A DNA stretch of 64,000 nt from Streptomyces sp. DH37 (GCF_029813835.1 NZ_JARVKV010000019.1:26316-90315), one strand, 5' to 3'. Counted from the stretch's first letter, positions 20,015-28,658 are shown. The notes: a model not told the origin generated them from the letters alone. Numbers and translations: made by a program.

Positions 20015-20716
20015 TCAGTACCAGTGGTTGGCCTGCCAGAACTCCCAGGCGCCGCAGGGGCTGCCGTAGCGGTCGTTCATGTAGTTCAGGCCCCACTTGA
20101 TCTGGGTGGCCGGGTTGGTCTGCCAGTCGGCTCCGGCCGAGGCCATCTTGGAGCCGGGCAGGGCCTGGACGAGGCCGTACGCGCCCGAGGAGGGGTTCTG
20201 GGCCTTGTAGTTCCAGCCGCTCTCGCGCTCGACGATGCTGGAGAAGCACTGGAACTGGCCGGCGCCCACGATCTGCTGGGCCATCGCCTTGACCTGGGCG
20301 ACGGTGTAGGAGCTCTGCACCGCGAAGTCGGTGCGCTCCGCGGAGCGGCTGGCGGCCGCCTGCCTGGCGGCCTCCTCCCGCTCCTCCCGCTTCTTCGCCT
20401 CCTCGGCGGCCTTCTCCGCCGCCTCCCTCTTGGCCTGCGCGTCCTTGGCCGCCTGCTTGCGGGCGGCCTCCTCGGCGGCCTTCTTCGCCGCGGCGTCAGC
20501 GGCGGCGACGGCGTTGTCCGCCTGCTGTGTGAGGGAAGCGGTCTGGGCCTGCTGGCCTGCGGGTATGTCGGCGAGGAGCGTCGCGTCAGCGGCAGTGGCC
20601 TCGACCGGTTCGGTCGTTCCCTGCTCGCTGCCCGAGGCCACACCGACGACGGCGCCGACGGTGGTGACCGCGGTGGCGGACGCCACGGCGAACCCCCGGA
20701 CCGAGATCCGAGTCAC
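20015..20716 (-). CDS. Secreted transglycosylase (SLT/lysozyme-like) with coiled-coil stem
   Basis: A 233-residue secreted protein. A signal peptide (SVRGFAVASATAVTTVGAVV) is followed by an Ala/Lys/Glu-rich coiled coil at about 68-125. A C-terminal lytic domain of about 80 residues carries the catalytic-glutamate context SIVERESGWNY, then SSGAYGLVQALPGSKM and QIKWGLNYMNDRYGSPCGAWEFWQ, a pattern found in many Streptomyces peptidoglycan hydrolases linked to spore germination and growth. I chose the GTG at 20716 because GGAAGG lies five bases upstream; a GTG five codons earlier overlaps this RBS. The long structured leader suggests RNA-level control. Cell-wall remodelling is the expected role. 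Confidence 0.85.
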   Translation of the reverse strand: MTRISVRGFAVASATAVTTVGAVVGVASGSEQGTTEPVEATAADATLLADIPAGQQAQTASLTQQADNAVAAADAAAKKAAEEAARKQAAKDAQAKREAAEKAAEEAKKREEREEAARQAAASRSAERTDFAVQSSYTVAQVKAMAQQIVGAGQFQCFSSIVERESGWNYKAQNPSSGAYGLVQALPGSKMASAGADWQTNPATQIKWGLNYMNDRYGSPCGAWEFWQANHWY

Positions 20717-20931
20717 ACGGTTTCCTTCCACACTGCCCGCTTAGGTGACCTCGCGGGCGCAATCGTGCCCCTGGCGCGGGCCTCCCTACGTGCTGGCCAC
20801 GGGAGGCGCTGGCCCGGCCGGGCCCCTCCGTGAACGGAGGGTCCGCGTGGTGCTTCGGGCGGCATACGGCGCTGCTGTTGACTTGTGGGGGCCGCACCGG
20901 GTGGTGCGGCTGGTGCGGATGTGCCGTATGC
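20717..20931 (-). promoter_or_regulatory. Structured 5' leader of the transglycosylase gene, candidate RNA switch
   Basis: The region 20717-21043 has no gene. It holds nested helices: an outer 9-bp pairing (20862-20870 with 20923-20931), inside it an 8-bp hairpin (20891-20898 with 20903-20910), then a hairpin CCTCCG/CGGAGG at 20825-20840, and a stem GCCCGC/GCGGGC (20736-20741 with 20753-20758) that ends about 8 nt before the RBS. Cell-wall hydrolase leaders in Streptomyces often contain the c-di-AMP ydaO riboswitch, but I could not match its consensus here. Confidence 0.4.
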
Positions 20932-21043
20932 GGGGCCTGACAGAACCCACACCCTGCCGGAGACGGAACGGCGGATGCAATTCTGTGACGCGTGGGAAAG
21001 CTCACACCACGCTTGGCGCTCGGATCGGACGGAAAAGGGCGCG

Positions 21044-21095
21044 CGAACGGCCCCGCACGGCTACGCTGCTGCGTTTCGCCGCGCGGGGCCGTTCG
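21044..21095. terminator. Terminator of the PhoH gene
   Basis: A perfect 13-bp stem (21044-21056 with 21083-21095), 9 nt after the TAA stop at 21105-21107. The 26-nt loop contains further short pairings. Confidence 0.75.
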
Positions 21096-21104
21096 TCAAC
21101 CGGT

Positions 21105-22439
21105 TTAAATCCGGCCCTCCTCCAGCATCTCGGTCACCAGCGCCGCGATCGGCGACCGCTCGGACCGGGTGAGGGTGATGTGCGCGAAGAGCGGGTGGCC
21201 CTTGAGCCGCTCGACCACGGCGGCCACCCCGTCGTACCGCCCCACCCGCAGGTTGTCGCGCTGAGCGACGTCGTGGGTGAGGACGACCCGCGAGCTCTGC
21301 CCGATCCGCGAGAGGACCGTCAGCAGGACGTTGCGCTCCAGCGACTGGGCCTCGTCGACGATCACGAACGCGTCGTGCAGGGAGCGGCCCCGGATGTGCG
21401 TGAGCGGCAGCACCTCCAGCATGCCGCGGGCCACGACCTCCTCGATCACCTCACGCGTCGTCACCGCCGAGAGGGTGTCGAAGACCGCCTGCGCCCAGGG
21501 GTTCATCTTCTCGTCGGCGGTGCCCGGCAGGTAGCCCAGGTCCTGGCCGCCGACCGCGTACAGCGGCCGGAACACCATCACCTTGCTGTGCTGCCGCTTC
21601 TCCAGCACGGCCTCCAGACCGGCGCACAGCGCCAGCGCGGACTTGCCGGTGCCGGCCCGGCCGCCCATCGAGACGATGCCGACCTCCGGGTCGAGCAGCA
21701 GGTCCAGCGCGATGCGCTGCTCGGCGCTGCGCCCGTGGATGCCGAACGCCTCGCGGTCCCCGCGCACCAGCCTGATCCGCCCGTCGGGCGTGACCCTGCC
21801 CAGGGCCCTGCCCCGCTCCGACTGCAGGACCAGACCGGTGTGCACGGGCAGCTCGGCGGCCTCGGGCACGTGGACGCTCTCGGCCGCGAACAGCTCGTCC
21901 ACGTCCTCGGCCGCCAGGGTCAGCTCGGTCATCCCCGTCCAGCCGGACTCGGTGACGGCCAGCTCGGCCCGGTACTCCTCGGCCAGGAGCCCGACGGACG
22001 ACGCCTTGATGCGCAGCGGCAGGTCCTTGGAGACGACGGTGACGTCGTGCCCCTCGGCCTGGAGGTTCCTGGCCACCGCGAGGATGCGCGAGTCGTTGTC
22101 GATCGGTCTGCCGTGGTCGCCGCGCATGGTGGAGGGGAGGACGGCCGGGTCGGAGTGGTTCAGCTCGACCCGGAGCGTGCCGCCCAGTTCGCCGACCGGG
22201 ATCGGCGCGTCCAGCCGGCCGTGCAGTACGCGGTACTCGTCCAGCCGTCTGAGGGCCTGGCGGGCGAAGTAGCCCAGCTCCGGGTGGTGGCGCTTGTCCT
22301 CCAACTCCGTGACCACGACCACCGGAAGCACGACCTCGTGCTCGTCGAAGCGGGTCATGGCCGCCGGGTCGGCGAGCAGGACGCTGGTGTCGATGACGTA
22401 GGTGCGCCGGTCGTCTCGGCGCTTGGTGCTGGTGACCAC
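21105..22439 (-). CDS. PIN-PhoH protein (PhoH2-like RNA helicase/RNase)
   Basis: A 444-residue protein. An N-terminal PIN nuclease domain has its acidic residues in [21 protein letters not shown] and [12 protein letters not shown]-terminal PhoH ATPase carries Walker [16 protein letters not shown] and Walker [16 protein letters not shown]-PhoH fusions from actinobacteria unwind and cleave RNA. The GTG start at 22439 gives [18 protein letters not shown]; the frame stays open upstream, so the start could be earlier. It ends with TAA, rare in this window. Confident in domains. Confidence 0.9.
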   Translation of the reverse strand: MVTSTKRRDDRRTYVIDTSVLLADPAAMTRFDEHEVVLPVVVVTELEDKRHHPELGYFARQALRRLDEYRVLHGRLDAPIPVGELGGTLRVELNHSDPAVLPSTMRGDHGRPIDNDSRILAVARNLQAEGHDVTVVSKDLPLRIKASSVGLLAEEYRAELAVTESGWTGMTELTLAAEDVDELFAAESVHVPEAAELPVHTGLVLQSERGRALGRVTPDGRIRLVRGDREAFGIHGRSAEQRIALDLLLDPEVGIVSMGGRAGTGKSALALCAGLEAVLEKRQHSKVMVFRPLYAVGGQDLGYLPGTADEKMNPWAQAVFDTLSAVTTREVIEEVVARGMLEVLPLTHIRGRSLHDAFVIVDEAQSLERNVLLTVLSRIGQSSRVVLTHDVAQRDNLRVGRYDGVAAVVERLKGHPLFAHITLTRSERSPIAALVTEMLEEGRI

Positions 22440-22748
22440 GGATGGACCTACCCCCTCGGAAGAGGTCGGGGTGCGACGGCGTCGCGGGGGATGAGGCCGG
22501 GCTCCGGCCCCCGTGCACGGGCCGGGCACCGGCCCTCCGCGCCTTCCGTGCGTCTGCCCGCACGGTCGTCCGTGGTGTGCAAAGGGCCTCCCGGGGCCGC
22601 CTCCCTGTTGCCGGGAGCCGGCCTGGAGGGGATATTCCCTGTCCGCGCCGCCGCCATGCCATGGCATATGCCTACGGTGCGATGAACGGCGGACGACCCC
22701 GGCGGAACGCGGCCCCGGCCGCGGGAGGGACCCCGCCGCCGGGGGCCG
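22440..22748. other. Intergenic region between phoH and uppS
   Basis: No gene is seen. It contains the promoter side of phoH, with a perfect 12-bp palindrome ATGCCATGGCAT at 22656-22667 followed by ATGCC, and a GC-rich imperfect hairpin near 22710-22747 that may terminate uppS. Confidence 0.5.
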
Positions 22749-23567
22749 TCAGGTCCCGTAGCGGCGGTGGCGGGCCGCGTAGTCGCGCAGGGCGCGCAGG
22801 AAGTCCACCTTCCGGAACGCCGGCCAGAACACGTCGCAGAAGTAGTACTCGGAGTGGGCGCTCTGCCAGAGCATGAAGCCCGACAGCCGCTGCTCGCCGC
22901 TGGTGCGGATCACCAGGTCCGGGTCGGGCTGCCCGCGCGTGTACAGGTGCTCCGCGATGTCCTCCAGGGCGAGGCCCTCCGCCAGCTCCTCCAGGGTCGC
23001 GCCCCGCGCGGCCCGGTCGGCGAGCAGGGAGCGCACCGCGTCCACGATCTCCTGCCGGCCGCCGTAGCCGACGGCGACGTTGACGAGTATCCCCGGGTTG
23101 CCCCGGGTGCTCTCCTCCGCCTCCTTCAGCACGCGCTGGGTGTGGTCGGGCAGCAGGTCCGGCGTGCCGACGTGGTGCACGCGCCAGCGGCCGTCCGCGG
23201 CCAGGGAGCGCACCGCGTCCTCGATGATGCCCAGCAGCGGCTTCAGCTCACCGGCGGGCCGGCTGAGGTTGTCCGTGGACAGCAGCCACAGGGTGACCAC
23301 CTCCACGTCCGTCTCGGCGCACCAGCCCAGCAGCTCGCGGATCTTCTCGGCCCCGGCCTGATGGCCCTGCTCGGTCGTGCCGCCGGAGGCCCGCGCCCAG
23401 CGGCGGTTGCCGTCGAGGATGACGCCGATGTGCTTGGGCACCTGCTCGTGGTCGAGACGCCCCTCCACCCGGTGGGCGTAGAGCCTGTAGACCAGCCGGC
23501 GCAGCCACCGGGGATACCGGGTGCGTCCCCCGGAAGATTGCATCATCGGTTTGTTCAGCCCCTCCAT
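22749..23567 (-). CDS. uppS: Isoprenyl (undecaprenyl-type) diphosphate synthase
   Basis: A 272-residue cis-prenyltransferase that condenses isopentenyl diphosphate units to make the lipid carrier for peptidoglycan. Signature region I is HIGVILDGNRRWAR with catalytic D52. VVTLWLLSTDNLSR and the C-terminal region V stretch DLVIRTSGEQRLSGFMLWQSAHSEYYF (in parts) are also present. Streptomyces usually has two or more paralogues, so chain length is not certain. I chose the ATG at 23567; the tandem ATGs at 23546 are an alternative. High confidence in family. Confidence 0.9.
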   Translation of the reverse strand: MEGLNKPMMQSSGGRTRYPRWLRRLVYRLYAHRVEGRLDHEQVPKHIGVILDGNRRWARASGGTTEQGHQAGAEKIRELLGWCAETDVEVVTLWLLSTDNLSRPAGELKPLLGIIEDAVRSLAADGRWRVHHVGTPDLLPDHTQRVLKEAEESTRGNPGILVNVAVGYGGRQEIVDAVRSLLADRAARGATLEELAEGLALEDIAEHLYTRGQPDPDLVIRTSGEQRLSGFMLWQSAHSEYYFCDVFWPAFRKVDFLRALRDYAARHRRYGT

Positions 23568-23937
23568 GCAGGTCCCGAGCGCCGGGCCCTGTCCGGTCGA
23601 TCTCCGTGGATCAGCCCGCGACGTCCGGCGCCCCGGGCCCCTCCACCGCGGGCGGGAAGGCGCCGCGGAACGGTGGGGCACTCCCCCGGCTCCGCCGCGG
23701 CCGCTCCCGCCCGGACGGATCCGGGGAAGGGGCCTGGGGGAGACCGCAGCTCGTGCTCGACCGTACCCGCGCGGCACCGCGCGGGCCCCGGCCGGGGCCC
23801 TCGGGCCGCGCGTCGGAGCGGGCCGCGGGTCCCGGAGACCGGACGGGCAGGCCCTCAGCACCTTACTGCGCGTCCGTACGGCCGCACGAGCCGGGAATGT
23901 CACAGAACGGCGATAAGACAGTGATAGGGAGGAGCCC
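23568..23937. other. Divergent intergenic region uppS / aldo-keto reductase
   Basis: 370 bp without a credible gene. It contains an 18-bp perfect GC palindrome at 23783-23800 (centre CCGG) and, close to the reductase, a relatively AT-rich patch around 23895-23930 that should hold its promoter, ending in GGGAGGAG as the RBS. Confidence 0.5.
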
Positions 23938-24981
23938 ATGAACGACGCACTCCCCCACCTCGCCGACGGGTCCCGCTACGACACCATGCGGTACCGCCGC
24001 ACCGGCCGCAGCGGGCTGCTCCTCCCGGAGATCTCGCTGGGCCTGTGGCACAACTTCGGCGACGACCGGGCGCTGGAGACGCAGCGCGCGATCCTGCGCC
24101 GCGCCTTCGACCTGGGCGTCACCCACTTCGACCTGGCCAACAACTACGGCCCGCCGCCCGGCGCCGCCGAGGCCAACTTCGGCCGCCTGCTCGCCCGGGA
24201 CTTCCGCCCGTACCGCGACGAGCTGGTGATCTCCACCAAGGCGGGCTACCTGATGCACCCCGGCCCGTACGGCGAGTGGGGCTCGCGCAAGTACCTGCTG
24301 TCCTCCCTGGACGCCTCGCTGCGGCGGATGGGGCTGGACCACGTCGACGTCTTCTACTCGCACCGCTACGACCCCGAGACGCCGCTGGAGGAGACGATGG
24401 GCGCGCTGGCGTCCGCCGTCCACCAGGGCAAGGCGCTGTACGTCGGCGTCTCCTCCTACAGCGCGCGGCGCACCCGCGAGGCGGCGCGGATCCTGCGCGG
24501 GATGGGGGTGCGGCCGCTGATCCACCAGCCGTCCTACTCCATGATCAACCGCTGGACGGAGGACGACCGCCTGCTGGACGCCCTGGAGGCCGAGGGCATG
24601 GGCTGCATCTCCTTCGCCCCGCTGGCCCAGGGGCTGCTCACCGACAAGTACCTGGGCGGCGTCCCGGAGGGCTCCCGCGCCGCCCGGGGCACCTCCCTGG
24701 ACCCGGCCCTGCTCACCGAGGAGGTGGTCGGACGGCTGCGCAACCTCAACGCCATCGCCGGGCGCCGCGGCCAGACCCTGGCCCAGCTCGCGCTGAGCTG
24801 GGTGCTGCGGGATCCGCGGATGACCTCGGCTCTGGTCGGCGCGAGCAGCGTGGCGCAGCTGGAGGCGAACGTGGCGGCGGTGCGGAGTCCGGCGCTGACC
24901 GACGAGGAGCTGGCGGAGATCGACACCTACGCCGTCTCGGCGCCCGGCGCGAACATCTGGGCCCTCAGCAGCGAGAGCTAG
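23938..24981 (+). CDS. Aldo/keto reductase, L-glyceraldehyde 3-phosphate reductase (YghZ)-like
   Basis: A 347-residue NADPH-dependent TIM-barrel oxidoreductase. The catalytic tetrad is visible: Asp in FDLANNYG, Tyr in the same motif, Lys in VISTKAGYLM and His in DVFYSHRYDPETP. The insert MHPGPYGEWGSRKYLLSSL is characteristic of the YghZ/GpR subfamily that detoxifies L-glyceraldehyde 3-phosphate and methylglyoxal. GAGGAG precedes the ATG by four bases. Monocistronic, followed by a strong terminator. Subfamily call good; the physiological substrate is inferred. Confidence 0.9.
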   Translation: MNDALPHLADGSRYDTMRYRRTGRSGLLLPEISLGLWHNFGDDRALETQRAILRRAFDLGVTHFDLANNYGPPPGAAEANFGRLLARDFRPYRDELVISTKAGYLMHPGPYGEWGSRKYLLSSLDASLRRMGLDHVDVFYSHRYDPETPLEETMGALASAVHQGKALYVGVSSYSARRTREAARILRGMGVRPLIHQPSYSMINRWTEDDRLLDALEAEGMGCISFAPLAQGLLTDKYLGGVPEGSRAARGTSLDPALLTEEVVGRLRNLNAIAGRRGQTLAQLALSWVLRDPRMTSALVGASSVAQLEANVAAVRSPALTDEELAEIDTYAVSAPGANIWALSSES

Positions 24982-25065
24982 CGGGAGCGGGGACCCCGGC
25001 GGGGCGGGGGCGGGGCGGGCGCGGGCGCGGCGGGCGCGGCGGGCGCGGCGGGGGGGGAAGAGAAG

Positions 25066-25100
25066 CGGGCCGGTCCGTGGGGGGGATACGGACCGGCCCG
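25066..25100. terminator. Terminator after the aldo/keto reductase
   Basis: A 13-bp perfect stem (25066-25078 with 25088-25100) and a 9-nt G-rich loop. Upstream at 25003-25058 lies a G-only/C-poor run of GCGGGC units with no gene. Confidence 0.8.
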
Positions 25101-25158
25101 AGGGGGGGTTTCCACCATAGCCCCTGCGGCGGCCTCGGCGGCGCACCGGCGGCCCGGT

Positions 25159-25941
25159 TCACACGGCCGGTCCACCCAGGAGCAGTCCCACGAGGGCGCC
25201 CGCCACCATGAACGGCCCGAACGGCATGGCCTCCTTGCGGCCCGCCCCCCGCACCGCGACCAGCGACAACCCGTAGACCGCGCCCAGCGCGAAGCCCGCG
25301 AAGGCCCCGGCCAGGAGCGTTCCCCAGCCGTACCACCCAAGGACTACCCCCAGGGGGAGCGCCAGCTTGACGTCGCCGAAGCCCATGCCGCGCGGATTGA
25401 CCAGGAACAGCACGAGGTACGCCCCGCCGAGCACCACGCCGCCCAGCAGGGCCCGGGGCCAGCTGCCCCCCGCGCCGGGCAGCAGCGCGGCGACGCCGAG
25501 CAGGGCGGCGCTGCCCGCCGCGAGCGGCAGGGTGACGACGTCCGGCAGCCGGCGGACGCTGCGGTCCACGACCGCCAGCAGCACCGCGAACGGCGCCAGC
25601 AGCAGCCACACCCCCAGCTCCGGGCGCGCCCCGACGGCCGCGGCGACCAGCGCGCACACCACCGCCGTGACCGCGACCGGCGCCGCGGCGCCCGGCCCGT
25701 ACGTGCCGGACGCGTCGTACGTCCCGGGAGTTCCGGGCTTCCGGGGCTCCCCGCACCCTCGGCACTCCCGGCACTCCCGGCAGCGGGCGAGCCCGACCCA
25801 CCCCGGCAGCGGGTGCCCGCCGGGGCACTCGGCGCGCCAGGGTGTCCCGGGTCCGACGGCGAGCCGGTAGGCGGCACGCGGTACGAGCAGCCCGGCGGCG
25901 GCGCCGTAGACGGCGGCGAGAGCGATCAGCGTGAGGCGCAC
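25159..25941 (-). CDS. Type IV prepilin peptidase (A24, TadV/CpaA-like)
   Basis: A 260-residue polytopic aspartic protease that would cleave the leader of Flp and TadE-type pseudopilins encoded upstream. Both catalytic aspartates are seen: AVVDRSVRRLPD (family LxxIDxxxxxxPD) and MGFGDVKLALPLG. About seven hydrophobic segments. N-terminal of the first aspartate is a cysteine cluster (C39, C54, C57, C60, C63; ARCRECRECRGCGE), a remnant or variant of the zinc site found in larger PilD enzymes, made partly by tandem DNA repeats. GTG start at 25941. It is the last gene of the minus-strand Tad locus, separated from it by DUF192 on the other strand. Confidence 0.88.
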   Translation of the reverse strand: MRLTLIALAAVYGAAAGLLVPRAAYRLAVGPGTPWRAECPGGHPLPGWVGLARCRECRECRGCGEPRKPGTPGTYDASGTYGPGAAAPVAVTAVVCALVAAAVGARPELGVWLLLAPFAVLLAVVDRSVRRLPDVVTLPLAAGSAALLGVAALLPGAGGSWPRALLGGVVLGGAYLVLFLVNPRGMGFGDVKLALPLGVVLGWYGWGTLLAGAFAGFALGAVYGLSLVAVRGAGRKEAMPFGPFMVAGALVGLLLGGPAV

Positions 25942-26049
25942 GCGGTGAGCGTACGGCGTGCGGGCCGGGCGGGCACGGGCCTGTGGACGGCGTCAGGGCG
26001 CCCTCCTCCCCCGGTTCCTCTGGTAGAACGGCGCTGTGGAGGGGGTGCC

Positions 26050-26430
26050 ATGGGCCGCTGGCGGAACGGGACGGGGACGCTGTCCGTCGAGGGGGGCGCG
26101 ACCGGCGTGCCGCTGGAGGTCGCCGCGTCCCGCCGCGCCCGCGTACGCGGTCTGCTGGGGCGCGACGGGATCGACGGGGCGCTCCTGCTGACCCCGGCCG
26201 GCGGCGTGCACACCTTCCGGATGCGCTTCGCGATCGACGTCGCCTACCTCGACCGCCGTCTGACCGTCCTGTCCGTACGGACGATGCGGCCCGGCCGCCT
26301 CGGCGCCCCGCGCCCGCGCGCCCGCCACGTCCTGGAGGCGGAGGCGGGCGCCATGGCGCGCTGGGGGCTGCGGCCGGGGGTGCGGGTCGTACCGGACGTG
26401 CCGGGGGCGCCGGACGTGCCGGGGGCCTGA
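26050..26430 (+). CDS. DUF192 family protein
   Basis: A 126-residue protein matching DUF192: VPLEVAASRRARVRGLLGRDGIDGALLLTP, then HTFRMRFAIDVAYLDRRLTVL and the C-terminal ARHVLEAEAGAMARWGLRPG. Family members are small beta-rich proteins, often secreted, of unknown function. In actinobacteria the gene recurs inside Tad pilus loci. It is transcribed opposite to its neighbours. ATG at 26050, with GGAGGGGG upstream. The tail repeats DVPGAP, a short in-frame duplication. Confidence 0.82.
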   Translation: MGRWRNGTGTLSVEGGATGVPLEVAASRRARVRGLLGRDGIDGALLLTPAGGVHTFRMRFAIDVAYLDRRLTVLSVRTMRPGRLGAPRPRARHVLEAEAGAMARWGLRPGVRVVPDVPGAPDVPGA

Positions 26431-26475
26431 CCGCCGGGCCGGCGGCCGGTGGGGGTCAGGGCCGGGGCCGGGGGG

Positions 26476-27120
26476 TCAGTCGCCGCGCGGGAAGGAGACC
26501 TCGACGCGGCGGTTCTTCTTGCGGCCCTCCTCCGTGGAGTTGTCCGCGATCGGGTAGTCCTCGCTGTAGCCGCGGATGTTGAAGGCGACGTCGGAGGCGA
26601 GCTCCTTCATCAGCTGCCGGTGGACGGCGTCGGCCCGCTCCTTGGAGAGCTTCCTGCCGTGCTCGTAGGAGCCCAGGTCGTCGGTGAAGCCGAAGACGTT
26701 GACCTCCGCGGCGCCCTGCTTGTCGATCTCCTCGGCGATGTCCTCGATGCGGGCGTGCGCCTCGCCGTTCAGCCGGGCGCTGTCCCTGCCGAAGAGCACC
26801 TCCGCCTGGAGCGTGAACTTCGTCTGGGAGTTGGAGTCCTCGCGACGCTCGGCGCCGCCCTGCTCCTCGACGATGGAGCGGATGTCGAGGACCTTGGGCT
26901 CCTTGAGGGTGGCCCCGTCCTTCATCATCAGGCCGGGCGCGTTCTGGTCCACCTCCACCGGCGGGGACGGGGAGGGCGCGAAGTCGGGGGGTGCGCTGGG
27001 GCCGGGCTCGGCGGACGCGGTTCCCGCCGCCGTCACCGTCAGGGCGGACACGGCCAGCAGGACGCCGGCGCCCGCCGCCACGGCGCGCCGCACCGCGAGG
27101 GTGCGCGGTCTGTCGTTCAT
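26476..27120 (-). CDS. OmpA-like domain secreted protein of the Tad locus
   Basis: A 214-residue protein: Sec signal peptide (about 1-38, cleaved near ASA-EP), Pro-rich linker, then a C-terminal OmpA/MotB peptidoglycan-binding domain (EVLFGRDSARLNGEAHARIEDIAEEI, VFGFTDDLGSYEHGRKLSKERADAV, IADNSTEEGRKKNRRVEV). It has no membrane anchor. OmpA-type domains bind the diaminopimelate of the cell wall, so it may fix the pilus machine in the thick actinobacterial wall. It sits 13 nt after the lipoprotein gene, so probably in the same transcript. Domain certain; role inferred. Confidence 0.87.
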   Translation of the reverse strand: MNDRPRTLAVRRAVAAGAGVLLAVSALTVTAAGTASAEPGPSAPPDFAPSPSPPVEVDQNAPGLMMKDGATLKEPKVLDIRSIVEEQGGAERREDSNSQTKFTLQAEVLFGRDSARLNGEAHARIEDIAEEIDKQGAAEVNVFGFTDDLGSYEHGRKLSKERADAVHRQLMKELASDVAFNIRGYSEDYPIADNSTEEGRKKNRRVEVSFPRGD

Positions 27121-27133
27121 CGCTGCGCACCCC

Positions 27134-27730
27134 TCACTTGTCGGTGATCCGGATGGTCGCGCTGCTCATGGTGGGCACCTGCAGGTCGACCTCGGTCGTA
27201 CCGGCCGGCGGCGCGGGGAACTGCGCGAAGAAGTCGGCGGTCTTCCCGGCCCCGACTCCGTTCAGGAACATCGTGCACAGGCAGTTGTTGTCGGTGTCAC
27301 GAAGGATGTAGTAGCGCTTCTTCCCCTTCTGGTCGACGAGCGTCATGCCGGCGACCGAAGCGCCCTTGCTCGCGAAATCCTGGTCTCCCAGGGTCCAGCC
27401 GTCGAACGTGTAAACCTGATCGCCGGTGTTCTCGATCCTGCCTTTGACCGTGACGAAGCCACCCTGGTCCCGGACCACCGAGGTCACGACGATGTTCACT
27501 CCGTCCGCGCCGCTGATCGTCGCCAGGGCCTTGCCGTCCTCGGAGCCGGAGTCCGGGGTGTCCTCCCCGGCGTCCTCCTGGCTCTCCTCGCCGGACGGCT
27601 GTGAGGAGGAGCCGGTGTCGTCCGGTGCCTTGTCCTCCCCGCCGCACGCGGTCAGGGTGAAGGCCAGCGTCGCCGTCATCGCCGCGGCGGCAAGGCCCCG
27701 CAACAGCTTCCCGATCTCGCGTGTGCCCAT
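27134..27730 (-). CDS. Lipoprotein of the Tad locus
   Basis: A 198-residue lipoprotein: a signal with lipobox LTAC (cysteine near residue 29), an acidic Ser/Glu/Asp/Gly linker of about 35 residues, then an immunoglobulin-like beta domain (VTVKGRIENTGDQVYTFDGW...) with a CLC pair near DTDNNCLCTMF. No recognised enzyme motifs. It lies between the pseudopilin gene and the OmpA-like gene, both close, so it is likely a cell-surface component associated with pilus assembly. Family not recognised. Confidence 0.75.
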   Translation of the reverse strand: MGTREIGKLLRGLAAAAMTATLAFTLTACGGEDKAPDDTGSSSQPSGEESQEDAGEDTPDSGSEDGKALATISGADGVNIVVTSVVRDQGGFVTVKGRIENTGDQVYTFDGWTLGDQDFASKGASVAGMTLVDQKGKKRYYILRDTDNNCLCTMFLNGVGAGKTADFFAQFPAPPAGTTEVDLQVPTMSSATIRITDK

Positions 27731-27759
27731 GAATCGCGCTTCCTCTGCTCGTCGTTCGC

Positions 27760-28428
27760 TCACCGGTCCGCCAGGTGGACGGAGAACAGGTCCTCGGGTT
27801 CCGGAAGGACGTCCGCGAGGCGGTCGGGGTCGATCTCGATGGGCTCGTCGAGCCCGTCGCAGACCAACTCGTGGTCCTTCTCGTTCTCCTCGTCGCCCCC
27901 TTCGCCTCCCCCTTCGCTGCCTTCTTCCTCGCCGTCTTCCGGCTGTTCGGGTTCCCCCTCGACTTCCCTGATGCCGCAGCGGGGTTCGATGACGGCGGTG
28001 GCGGTGGCCTCGGCGTACCTGTTCTCCGTGCCGGGGATCAGCGACTCCCCGACCGGCCTGGTGTTTCTGACCTCGACCGTGAAGCCGGTGGGGAAGTGCA
28101 CTCGACGGCAGGAGGTCCGCTCCGCGCCGTTCTTCCGCGCGAACTCCGCCGCCTTGCCGCAGGAGCCGCTCGTGTCGCCCAGCCGGTCCCCGCCGAGCAG
28201 GTCCTCCCAGGTGTCCGGGTCGAAGAGGTCCAGGAGGTCCTCCCGCAGTCCGTCCCTGGCGTCCTGGGCCGCGGCGAGCGCGGCGGCGTCCGCCGCTCCC
28301 TGGGCGTCGTTCCGGCTCGCCGACGCCATCCCCACCGCGAAGTACGCGAACGCGAGGAAGAGCAGGCCCGCCACCGCCGTGACGTAGACGGGAGCGGCCT
28401 GCCCCGTCTCGGAGGAACCTCGGATCAC
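27760..28428 (-). CDS. TadG-like pseudopilin with acidic tail
   Basis: A 222-residue protein with the N-terminal Tad motif ETGQAAPVYVTAVAGLLFLA followed by ASRNDAQGAADAAALAAAQ. This resembles putative Flp pilus-assembly TadE/G proteins, but position +5 after the presumed GQ cleavage site is valine/proline rather than glutamate. Beyond a globular region (CGKAAEFARKNGAERTSCRR) comes a strongly acidic Glu/Gly tail. The GTG start at 28428 overlaps the stop of the Flp gene, so the two are translationally coupled. Confidence 0.78.
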   Translation of the reverse strand: MIRGSSETGQAAPVYVTAVAGLLFLAFAYFAVGMASASRNDAQGAADAAALAAAQDARDGLREDLLDLFDPDTWEDLLGGDRLGDTSGSCGKAAEFARKNGAERTSCRRVHFPTGFTVEVRNTRPVGESLIPGTENRYAEATATAVIEPRCGIREVEGEPEQPEDGEEEGSEGGGEGGDEENEKDHELVCDGLDEPIEIDPDRLADVLPEPEDLFSVHLADR

Positions 28429-28658
28429 TTGGAGGTGATCTTCTCGATCTGCTCGCTGATCTCCGCCGAGATCTTGGCACCGAAGTTGGTGCTGAGGAGC
28501 ACGACGATGATCGCCACGACCACCACGATGATGCCCATGTACTCCACCGCCGACTGCCCCTCGTCCGAGCGGCGCCGCACGGCGTCGGCCGTGGTGTTCC
28601 GCCAGCCGCGCGCCCGGGCCTGGGCGTTGACGGCGGCCTTCAGCAGTTTGTCGCTCAC
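28425..28658 (-). CDS. Flp-type pilin
   Basis: A 77-residue major pilin. A 36-residue basic leader ends at SDEG, the cleavage site is G-QSAVEYMG with Glu at +5 and Tyr at +6 as in Flp pilins, then one hydrophobic helix (IIVVVVAIIVVLLSTNFG) and a short amphipathic tail. The substrate of the A24 peptidase at 25159. GTG start at 28658 with GGAGGGG upstream. The 213-bp gap to the response regulator gene probably contains its own promoter, useful for the high pilin dose needed. Confidence 0.88.
   Translation of the reverse strand: MSDKLLKAAVNAQARARGWRNTTADAVRRRSDEGQSAVEYMGIIVVVVAIIVVLLSTNFGAKISAEISEQIEKITSK

Noticed and set aside
20717..21043. c-di-AMP (ydaO) riboswitch before the transglycosylase
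   Set aside because: Context fits, but on reading the minus strand I could not find the conserved core words of the class. I report only a structured leader.
24990..25065. Gene in the G-rich stretch after the aldo/keto reductase
   Set aside because: Composition is repetitive (GCGGGC units), without start context or homology. It is treated as intergenic repeat.
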